Positions 39,439 to 46,423 of a DNA stretch of 52,854 nucleotides are shown piece by piece. Both the position numbers and the translations under genes were made by a program. The notes beneath the pieces are model-generated. The model ran no database searches and was not told where the DNA came from. It saw only the letters and a program-made list of their open reading frames with translations. Source of the stretch: JBHELT01 sp046262935 (GTDB lineage: Bacteria > Actinomycetota > CADDZG01 > JAHWKV01); contig JBHELT010000076.1 in assembly GCA_046262935.1 (NCBI GenBank), forward strand, positions 1 through 52,854. Direction: 5' to 3'. How positions within the stretch are numbered: the first letter of the stretch is position 1; every line of letters begins with the position of its first letter.

Positions 39439-39755
39439 TGAAACGGCTTCTACAGTCTCGTATCGTCACATTGCTCCTGCTAACGCTCTTGATGGTGGCC
39501 CCTATCGGGCGAATCGCGTCCACTAGTACACTACCAATTCCGGGCACAATACAGGTAGCTCACGCAACTGAAGATGTCGAAATACTTGAGACAGACTGGG
39601 GCTGGATAATTATCGTTTACGACGATGAGACCGGTGAGATCCATGAGGTGATCCCCGTCTTTGACGAGAATCACGTTCTCCCCATGCCCACCACTCATCA
39701 CCTTGTTGGGGATATTCGAAGTCAATTGTGCGCAACTAATGAGACCTTCTGCTAG
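39438..39755 (+). CDS. small secreted or membrane-anchored hypothetical protein
   Basis: A 105-residue protein with an N-terminal signal (KRLLQSRIVTLLLLTLLMVA) and a plausible signal-peptidase site near VAHA-TE (residue about 43). The mature part is short and acidic, with alternating beta-like segments (WGWIIIVYDDETGEIHEVIP), and ends with two cysteines (LCATNETFC). The ATG overlaps the stop of the preceding orphan gene (TGATG). It may be exported by the Sec route. No family is recognised, and its role next to arsR is unclear. Confidence 0.6.
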   Translation: MKRLLQSRIVTLLLLTLLMVAPIGRIASTSTLPIPGTIQVAHATEDVEILETDWGWIIIVYDDETGEIHEVIPVFDENHVLPMPTTHHLVGDIRSQLCATNETFC

Positions 39756-40044
39756 CCGTGACAGCAAGGACCGTCAGAAGTCTCCCAATAGAGAACCAGC
39801 CCAGCGTCATTACGATGGTTCGAGCGCCCGGCGTGCCCCTTTGGGTGGCCTGAAACCTTTCGCCGACACTAAAGTGACGGGCGCCGCCGGATCCCGTTCT
39901 TGATTGGCGATTTGACCTCGATCGTTTGCGTGTAAACATCGCCACTAACATTGACCGTACGTGTGAGTGGTGCGTTCGTGGGTGTTACCGCATCAAGATA
40001 CCTACCTTCGTTAGTCGAAATATAGGTTATATTGATGATCGTCT
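39756..40044. other. 289-bp intergenic region upstream of arsR
   Basis: It holds no convincing gene. TTGACC near 39912 and TAAACA 15 bases later form a weak promoter on the plus strand. The end carries the AT-rich arsR control region. A 57-codon minus-strand frame (39869-40042) is open but has no start codon. Confidence 0.5.
40020..40032 (+). promoter_or_regulatory. candidate ArsR operator
   Basis: ATATA-GGT-TATAT, a perfect inverted repeat in an AT-rich stretch 12 bases before the arsR start. ArsR/SmtB repressors bind AT-rich palindromes over their own promoters. TATATT in the same block may be the -10 box. Confidence 0.5.
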
Positions 40045-40389
40045 ATGAATACCCGAACCCAACTCCCGGTCCTTTGCTGTGTCCCCATGGCTTCGCAAGA
40101 CCTGACTGACGACGATGCTGATGCGGCCGCCCAGTTGTTCAAAGCCATGTCAGACCCGCACCGGGTGAAGATAGTCAACCTACTGCTCAACAGCGACGAA
40201 CCTGTGTGCGTCTGTGACCTCACTGAAGCGCTGCAACTTGCGCAGCCAACCGTTAGTTTCCATCTCAAGAAACTGACTCAGGTGGGCCTGATCGAGCGAC
40301 ATCAGCGCGGGACCTGGGCGTACTTCAGCATGAAACCCAAGGCTATGACCAACCTGTCCAAGATCTTCAAGAAAGGAAAGTACACATGA
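40045..40389 (+). CDS. arsR: ArsR-family arsenic-responsive repressor
   Basis: A winged-helix repressor of 114 residues that releases DNA on binding As(III). The DNA-recognition region is QLAQPTVSFHLKKLTQVGLI (near residue 70), and the metal site is the alpha-3 motif EPVCVCDLTEAL with two cysteines. An extra CC pair lies near the N-terminus (LPVLCCVPMAS), as in many actinobacterial ArsR proteins. It overlaps arsM by ATGA, so the repressor and the methyltransferase are co-expressed. Confidence 0.95.
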   Translation: MNTRTQLPVLCCVPMASQDLTDDDADAAAQLFKAMSDPHRVKIVNLLLNSDEPVCVCDLTEALQLAQPTVSFHLKKLTQVGLIERHQRGTWAYFSMKPKAMTNLSKIFKKGKYT

Positions 40390-41138
40390 CGCAAGACATA
40401 ACCGAGCAGGTACGGGCCCGCTACGCGGAGGCGGCATTGCAGATCAGCGCGACCGACATCTCGGCCAATAGTTGCTGTGGCCCCAACTGCTGTGGCCCTA
40501 ACGGATCTGAAGACATATTCGGTGCGGGCTTGTATGAGGGAACCGATGCCGACCTGCCTACCGAGGCGGTCATGGCAAGCCTCGGTTGCGGAAACCCAAC
40601 CGCCATCGCCGATCTCAAAGCTGGGCAGACGGTGCTCGACCTTGGATCAGGAGGCGGGCTCGACGTTCTTCTCTCAGGGAAGCGTGTTGGACCAACAGGA
40701 AAGGTCTATGGGCTCGACATGACCGATGAGATGCTGGCGCTCGCGGAAGAAAACAAGCGCAAAGCAGGTGCCACGAATGTTGAGTTCTTGAAGGGGCACA
40801 TCGAACAGATCCCCCTCGAAGACTCTTCCGTCGATGTCGTCATCTCTAACTGCGTCATCAACCTGTCGGCGGACAAAAGCGCTGTGTTCTCCGAAGTATC
40901 AAGGGTTCTTAAGCCAGGTGGCCTCTTCGCCGTTAGTGACGTAGTTGCCGACGATTCTCTTTCGGCTGAAGACAAGCTTGAAAGAGGAAGTTTTGTCGGA
41001 TGCATAGCGGGGGCCCTGTCCTTCAGCGAGTACCGCCAAGGGCTCATGCAGGCAGGACTCGACAACATCACCATCGACAAAACTCACAGCGTCGCCGATG
41101 GGATGCACGCAACCATCGTGCGGGCCAATAAGTTTTAA
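40386..41138 (+). CDS. arsM: arsenite S-adenosylmethionine methyltransferase
   Basis: Methylates As(III) for detoxification. The 250-residue product has an N-terminal cysteine-rich NSCCGPNCCGPNG, the SAM motif TVLDLGSGGGLDVLLSG (near residue 82), LGCGNPTAIADLKAGQ before it, the arsenic-binding cysteine in VISNCVINLSADK and the late cysteine in SFVGCIAGALS. The repeated CCGPN near the N-terminus is striking and could add metal-binding capacity. It is co-translated with arsR and followed by terminator hairpins. Confidence 0.95.
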   Translation: MTQDITEQVRARYAEAALQISATDISANSCCGPNCCGPNGSEDIFGAGLYEGTDADLPTEAVMASLGCGNPTAIADLKAGQTVLDLGSGGGLDVLLSGKRVGPTGKVYGLDMTDEMLALAEENKRKAGATNVEFLKGHIEQIPLEDSSVDVVISNCVINLSADKSAVFSEVSRVLKPGGLFAVSDVVADDSLSAEDKLERGSFVGCIAGALSFSEYRQGLMQAGLDNITIDKTHSVADGMHATIVRANKF

Positions 41139-41226
41139 GAAAAAATCCTCGCACTTTGCAGGATTCACGACCTGGGTGTCGAATCTATGAATCAGGTTCA
41201 TCGAGACTGGAGGCATCCCCCGCCCC

Positions 41227-41255
41227 CGGCCTCGGTAAGGGCTCCAGGCCGTTTT
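41227..41255 (+). terminator. terminator-like hairpin after arsM (weaker)
   Basis: CGGCCT (41227-41232) pairs with AGGCCG (41246-41251), extended inside by GG/CC around a bulged C, and is followed by TTTT. The stem is shorter than the next hairpin and may act as a backup. Confidence 0.4.
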
Positions 41256-41271
41256 ACAGGTGGGAGCACGC

Positions 41272-41304
41272 GAAGAGGCCCATAACCGGGCCTCTTCTTC
41301 TTTT
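41272..41304 (+). terminator. Rho-independent terminator of arsR-arsM
   Basis: GAAGAGGCCC (41272-41281) and GGGCCTCTTC (41288-41297) form a perfect 10-bp stem with a six-base loop, followed by TTCTTTT. This is the clearest intrinsic terminator in the window. Confidence 0.85.
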
Positions 41305-41373
41305 GGGCCCAACACGCTTACACCCTTTGCCCGGCCCGCTCGCAAGAGTCTCTTCAGGAGCCATCCGATCCGA

Positions 41374-42690
41374 CTAGGAAGTAACACGGTTTATCGCCGC
41401 GATAGGGATCTGTACCCATCCAGGACGATTCGCCATCTCGTAGTTGACCTCGTACACGGCTTTGTCGAGTTCGAAAGCTCGCAGGATCGCATCCATCGAA
41501 TCACGATCACTGGGCAAGATCCCTCCCAACCCGTGAGCTATCGCAACATAACCGTCTAGGAATGCCTGTCGATTGCGCGCTTCCCATGCAGCGCCGAGAC
41601 CGACCGGGCGCTGTTCGGGGTCGGTAAGCGCACCCCAAGTCGCGTACTGCAACGAACGCAACATCCCCGCCACGTCTTTCAACGGCGACGATGGCATCCT
41701 GCGCTGTTCGAATGGCCTAGCCGGCTCTCCTTCGAAATCAAGAACGTGCCAACCCATGTCGGTTCGCATGACCTGGCCCAAGTGATAGTCGCCATGTACA
41801 CGCATCGATGGTCCGGCGTCGTCAACATGCTTCAAGTCCTCGAACACCTTTGCGATAGCTCTCTTATCGATCTCGGGATGCGACACCCCCTCCAACTGCG
41901 TCAGCATCAACTCGGACCAAACCGCCGGGTCGGCAGGTTCTTGATCGAACGCACGACGCATCGCATCGTGAAGTTCGGCGGTCATCTGCCCAAGCCGCTC
42001 CGCTTCGGCAGCAAAATCACCGCCAGCCTCAGAAGGCTCTAGGCGCTGATCGTAGAGGTCTCTCAATGACGTCAGCGCGAGGGCCCAGCCTTCGGAGCCC
42101 CCGGCAAGATAGGTCTGCATGATCGCAAGATCGATTCCCCCCCGCTGCCACTCGCCAAGTGGTTCTGCGACGTGCTTGAAACCCACAGCTGCGAGGGCCC
42201 TTGTGACCTCGACATCGGAATTCGTGCCCTCGGAGAGTCTTCGAAAGATCTTCATGATGATCTCGTCATCGAAGACGAGCGACGTGTTCGACTGTTCGGT
42301 CCCAACCCCTCGCGCGCGCTTCGGGGGCTCGACGTCGGGTGATATATGACGGAAAAGCGCGATCGCTAGTTCAGGATCGCGTGCAGCGTCATAGGCATAT
42401 CCGGGGCCGAGATCTGTATCTAGGTCTCCGATCACTCCGCTAACCTGGCCTTCGAGGAATTGGGCGTGCTCGCCATATGGGCGGATACCAACCAGAACGT
42501 GGTAGAGGTCGTCGCTATCATCCTCCATCACTGCCTCAACCTCCGCACTGAGCATGATCGGCCATTCATCCCGAACAACCTCGAGTACGCCGATCTCGAC
42601 TTCTTGCAGAATCTGGTCTTTCGCGCCGAACCACCTTTGTTGGGGGAGATGCCTTATGAGCAAGCTCGACAGCACCGATTTATCGATCAT
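41374..42690 (-). CDS. mak: maltokinase
   Basis: Phosphorylates maltose to maltose-1-phosphate, the donor for GlgE, with ATP. The 438-residue protein has the N-terminal domain start LPQQRWFGAKDQILQEVEI, the ATP-domain SLVFDDEIIMKIFRRLSEG and GFKHVAEPLGEW, the catalytic loop MRVHGDYHLGQVMRTDMGW and the metal aspartate in VLDFEGEPARP. It fits the Mak/Pep2 family. The ATG at 42690 overlaps the treS stop by 11 bases. It is the last gene of a glgE-treS-mak operon. Confidence 0.94.
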   Translation of the reverse strand: MIDKSVLSSLLIRHLPQQRWFGAKDQILQEVEIGVLEVVRDEWPIMLSAEVEAVMEDDSDDLYHVLVGIRPYGEHAQFLEGQVSGVIGDLDTDLGPGYAYDAARDPELAIALFRHISPDVEPPKRARGVGTEQSNTSLVFDDEIIMKIFRRLSEGTNSDVEVTRALAAVGFKHVAEPLGEWQRGGIDLAIMQTYLAGGSEGWALALTSLRDLYDQRLEPSEAGGDFAAEAERLGQMTAELHDAMRRAFDQEPADPAVWSELMLTQLEGVSHPEIDKRAIAKVFEDLKHVDDAGPSMRVHGDYHLGQVMRTDMGWHVLDFEGEPARPFEQRRMPSSPLKDVAGMLRSLQYATWGALTDPEQRPVGLGAAWEARNRQAFLDGYVAIAHGLGGILPSDRDSMDAILRAFELDKAVYEVNYEMANRPGWVQIPIAAINRVTS

Positions 42691-44377
42691 CGACGTCCAC
42701 CAGTTGGAACCAATAGAAACCATGTTCTCCGAGTGTCAGCAGATAAGGAAGTTCCCCGATCCGGGGAAAAGGAACCCTGCCCATCAATTCCACTGGAGTC
42801 TTGCCTTCGAATCGAGCCAGCGACAGCTCAACGGGTTGTGGGAATCTGCTGAGATTGTTGACACAAAGAACGATGTCGTCGCCAAGTTCCCGGACGTACG
42901 CGAGAACGGATGGATTCTCTGCCGAGAGCACTTCGAGGGACCCAGTACCGAACACCAGGTGTTGCTTACGCACCGCTAGCATCCGACGAAGCCAGTGCAG
43001 GAACGAACTCGAATCGCGCAATTGCGATTCGACATTCACAGCTTCGTAACCATATACAGGGTCCATCAACGGTGGCAGATAGAGTTGAGCGAAATCAGCT
43101 CTCGAGAAACCCGCGTTGCGATCTGGCGACCACTGCATAGGCGTTCGCACGCCGTCACGGTCACCAAGGAAGATGTTGTCGCCCATCCCAACTTCATCGC
43201 CGTAGTACAAAACGGGGCTCCCGGGCAGGCTGAAAAGCAGCGCGTGGAAAAGTGCCGCGGCGCGCACATTGTTGTCGAGTAGTGGGGCCAGTCGCCTGCG
43301 TATCCCTATGTTCAGCTTCATCAATGGATCTTTGGCGTACTCGGCATACATGTAATCGCGTTCTTCATCGGTGACCATCTCAAGGGTTAACTCATCATGG
43401 TTGCGCAGGAAGATCCCCCACTGGGTTCCGTCTGGGATGGCCGGGGTTTGAGCAAGTATCTCGGTGATGGGGTAACGCTGTTCCCGGCGCAACGCCATGA
43501 ACATGCGGGGCATCAGTGGGAAGTGGAAACACATGTGGCACTCATCGCCGTCACCGAAATAATCGACAACGTCGGCTGGCCACTGATTCGCCTCGGCCAA
43601 GAGCACCTTCCCCGGGTACATCGCATCGACCTCTTTGCGTAGACGTCTCAGGTACTCGTGCGTCTCGGGCAGATTCTCGCCGTTCGTGCCATCGCGCTCG
43701 AACAGGTAGGGCACGGCATCGAGTCTGAAGCCGTCCAAACCGATATCGAGCCAGAATCGAAGCACGCCGATCATCGCCTCGCGCACTTCTTCGTTGTCGT
43801 AGTTGAGGTCGGGTTGGTGACTGAAGAATCTGTGCCAGTAGTACTGCTGACGTTGCTGGTCCCATGCCCAATTGGACTTTTCAGAATCCACAAAGATGAT
43901 GCGGGCCTCAGCCCATCTTTGATCATCATCGGCCCACACATACCAATCGGACTTTGGATTATCTCGCGACTGTCGCGACTGTTGGAACCAAGGATGCGCA
44001 TCGCTCGTATGGTTCATCACCAGATCCGCGATCACCCTTATGCCTCGTCGGTGAGCCTGATCAACCAGATCGATGGCGTCCGATAGGTCGCCATACTCAG
44101 GCAGAACCGTGAAGAAATCGGCGATGTCATATCCACCGTCCTTTAAGGGTGACTGGTAGAAGGGGAGCAGCCAAAGGCAATCGACTCCAAGCCACTCGAG
44201 ATAGTCGAGCTTGTCGATCAATCCCCGAAGGTCGCCCGTTCCATCGTTGTTCGAATCGTAGAACCCTCGAACCAGCACCTCGTAAAAGACAGCGTGCTGG
44301 AACCATCGGTCACCGCCGACCAATCCAGATCCGGGCGTTCCAGGCTTCTCGGGAAAGGGAGGCTGATATTGACTCAA
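42680..44377 (-). CDS. treS: trehalose synthase / maltose alpha-D-glucosyltransferase
   Basis: Isomerises trehalose and maltose; a GH13 enzyme of 565 residues. The barrel opens WFQHAVFYEVLVRGFYDSNN, followed by VIADLVMNHTSDAHPWFQ, the nucleophile in GLDGFRLDAVPYLFERDG (Asp near residue 215), the general acid in VLLAEANQWP and the third acid in FLRNHDELTLEM. A beta domain finishes the chain. It lacks the maltokinase domain fused in some homologues, since mak is a separate gene just downstream. The ATG overlaps glgE by ATGA, so expression is coupled. Confidence 0.96.
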   Translation of the reverse strand: MSQYQPPFPEKPGTPGSGLVGGDRWFQHAVFYEVLVRGFYDSNNDGTGDLRGLIDKLDYLEWLGVDCLWLLPFYQSPLKDGGYDIADFFTVLPEYGDLSDAIDLVDQAHRRGIRVIADLVMNHTSDAHPWFQQSRQSRDNPKSDWYVWADDDQRWAEARIIFVDSEKSNWAWDQQRQQYYWHRFFSHQPDLNYDNEEVREAMIGVLRFWLDIGLDGFRLDAVPYLFERDGTNGENLPETHEYLRRLRKEVDAMYPGKVLLAEANQWPADVVDYFGDGDECHMCFHFPLMPRMFMALRREQRYPITEILAQTPAIPDGTQWGIFLRNHDELTLEMVTDEERDYMYAEYAKDPLMKLNIGIRRRLAPLLDNNVRAAALFHALLFSLPGSPVLYYGDEVGMGDNIFLGDRDGVRTPMQWSPDRNAGFSRADFAQLYLPPLMDPVYGYEAVNVESQLRDSSSFLHWLRRMLAVRKQHLVFGTGSLEVLSAENPSVLAYVRELGDDIVLCVNNLSRFPQPVELSLARFEGKTPVELMGRVPFPRIGELPYLLTLGEHGFYWFQLVDVDDR

Positions 44378-46293
44378 GTGGGGACTCGCACATGAAACAC
44401 ATGAGCTGGTTCTACCGCTGGATCGAGGCGGACATAGGGGGCCGGTCCTCTCCAGACGAACGAATGCCCAGTCACTTCATCGAGCACCTCGAATGCAAGA
44501 TCGGGTGGGAGGCCGAGAGCATCGAGATCGAGCCACAAGGTGCTTTCGTGCGCCGCGAGCGGGTCGAGGTTGACAACCATCAACATCACGTCGGACCCGG
44601 AAGTCTTTGAATAGACAATGATGTTGGCATCATCGGCCCAATGAAAATGGATGTTCGACAGTTCCTGCAACGCCTGATGTCTGCGCCTGATGTCGTTCAT
44701 AAGCGTAACTAACGGAGCGATCGACGTTGGCGCATCCCAGTCGCGCGTTTTGATCTCGTACTTCTCGGAGGACATGTATTCCTCGTTATCGTGGGACATG
44801 GGAGCGTTCTCCAGAAGTTCGTATCCGCTGTAGATCCCGTAGTTCGGGCTCAGGGTTGCGGCGAGAACGAGTCGCGATTTGAAGGCAGAAACGTTGCCGT
44901 TTCGTAAGACACCGCTCAATATGTCGGGAGTATTTGGCCAAAGGTTCGGTCTGAAGAAGTCCGAGGTTGGACCATACGCAAGCTCAGTGGCGTATTCGGT
45001 GAGCTCATGCTTGTTGGTGCGCCAAGTGAAATAGGTGTAACTCTGCGAGAAGCCAACCTCGGCAAGCTTAGCCATCATCCTTGGTCTGGTGAATGCCTCA
45101 GATAAAAACAAGACATCTGGGTGATCATTCTTGACGCCGCAGATGAGCCACTCCCAGAACGCGAGGGGTTTGGTGTGGGGGTTGTCGACCCTGAATATCT
45201 GAACCCCATGAGATATCCAGTACTCAAGGATCTGTCTGCAAGCATTCCACAGATCCTCGCGACCCTCTTCTGGCCAGAAGTTCATTGGATAGATGTCCTG
45301 GTACTTCTTCGGAGGGTTCTCCGCGTACTTGATAGAACCGTCGGGACGGTGGTTGAACCACTTGGGGTGCTCCTTCAACCAGGGATGATCGCGCGAACAT
45401 TGAAGTGCGTAGTCGAGGGCGATCTCCATCCCCAGACTTCGAGCTTCTTCGACCATGCGATCGAAGTCTTGGATCGTGCCGAGGCTTGGATCGATATCCG
45501 TGTGACCGCCTTCTTCGGAGCCGATGGCCCAGGGACTGCCCGGGTCGGAGGGGCCTGCCTTCAGTGAGTTATTCCTGCCTTTGCGGTCGGTCTTTCCTAT
45601 CGGGTGTATCGGCGGCAGGTAAACGACGTCGAAACCCATGTCGGCTATCGCACGCAGCCGTTTGGTCGCGCCCTGCAGCCCACCTTCTGAACGAGGGAAA
45701 AACTCATACCAAGAACCGAACGCGGCGCGTTCGCGGTCTACCCATAAGGTCAAACGCTCACTCGTTGTAAGGTCGGCCAGCAAAGGTCGTGCGGTGAAAG
45801 CCGCCATCACCTCGACAGACATCGCCGCCTCGAATCGCGCGGCGTAGCGTGCCTTGGTATCCCTCATATCCTCGATGGCTTCCCTCACGGCAAGCTGGTA
45901 CCTCTTATCGAGATGTTTGAGATGGGACTCCAAAAGGATCGCCCCTTCGCTGAGTTCAACATCGATGTGTTGGTCGTCTGAGAACTTGGCGGAGACGTTT
46001 TTTCGCCAAGTCGCAAAAAGATCGGTTGCCGCTTGGATCTCGAATTCGTGCTTGCCAACAGATCCGGCAAGGATGGAAGCTTCCCAATGGTCACTCTGAG
46101 CTTCTTGCATCGAGACTTCGGTCCATCTCCTCGAACCTGCCGGGCGATGTCGAACCGCCGCCCACAAAACATCGTGGCCCTCACGGTAGATGTCTGCGCT
46201 TACGTGCAGACCTCTCGATACGCTCGCCTTGGCAGGATGTTTGCGGTCAGGGGTCGAAGGCCGAATGGCTTCGATGACGATTCGTTCGATCAC
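44374..46293 (-). CDS. glgE: alpha-1,4-glucan:maltose-1-phosphate maltosyltransferase
   Basis: Transfers maltose from maltose-1-phosphate to an alpha-1,4-glucan. The 639-residue protein has the GlgE N-terminal domain (residues about 1-200), FGSWYEFFPRSEGGLQGATK, VYLPPIHPIGKTDRKGRNN, and the catalytic barrel with IFRVDNPHTKPLAFWEWLI (nucleophile) and LFLSEAFTRPRMM (general acid). DNEEYMSSEKYEIKTRDWD is also typical. The start is a GTG with no strong ribosome site. It is the first gene of the operon; glgP starts 130 bases away on the other strand. No branching enzyme gene (glgB) is in the window. Confidence 0.96.
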   Translation of the reverse strand: MIERIVIEAIRPSTPDRKHPAKASVSRGLHVSADIYREGHDVLWAAVRHRPAGSRRWTEVSMQEAQSDHWEASILAGSVGKHEFEIQAATDLFATWRKNVSAKFSDDQHIDVELSEGAILLESHLKHLDKRYQLAVREAIEDMRDTKARYAARFEAAMSVEVMAAFTARPLLADLTTSERLTLWVDRERAAFGSWYEFFPRSEGGLQGATKRLRAIADMGFDVVYLPPIHPIGKTDRKGRNNSLKAGPSDPGSPWAIGSEEGGHTDIDPSLGTIQDFDRMVEEARSLGMEIALDYALQCSRDHPWLKEHPKWFNHRPDGSIKYAENPPKKYQDIYPMNFWPEEGREDLWNACRQILEYWISHGVQIFRVDNPHTKPLAFWEWLICGVKNDHPDVLFLSEAFTRPRMMAKLAEVGFSQSYTYFTWRTNKHELTEYATELAYGPTSDFFRPNLWPNTPDILSGVLRNGNVSAFKSRLVLAATLSPNYGIYSGYELLENAPMSHDNEEYMSSEKYEIKTRDWDAPTSIAPLVTLMNDIRRRHQALQELSNIHFHWADDANIIVYSKTSGSDVMLMVVNLDPLAAHESTLWLDLDALGLPPDLAFEVLDEVTGHSFVWRGPAPYVRLDPAVEPAHVFHVRVPT

Positions 46294-46423
46294 GATAAGG
46301 GTCTCATTCCCACTTTCCTATCATGCAACGCTTCGACTGACACCGAGATCCAGGCAGGGCACCCTGCGTCCATCGGTCGTGCTGCTTTGCCGAACGGCAT
46401 CGGGGGCCTTACGATGAGTATGA

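Noticed and set aside
39869..40042. Minus-strand open frame containing RTVNVSGDVYTQTIEVK
   Set aside because: It looks protein-like but has no ATG, GTG or TTG, is bounded by a stop just upstream and is not linked to any gene; it could be a small remnant.
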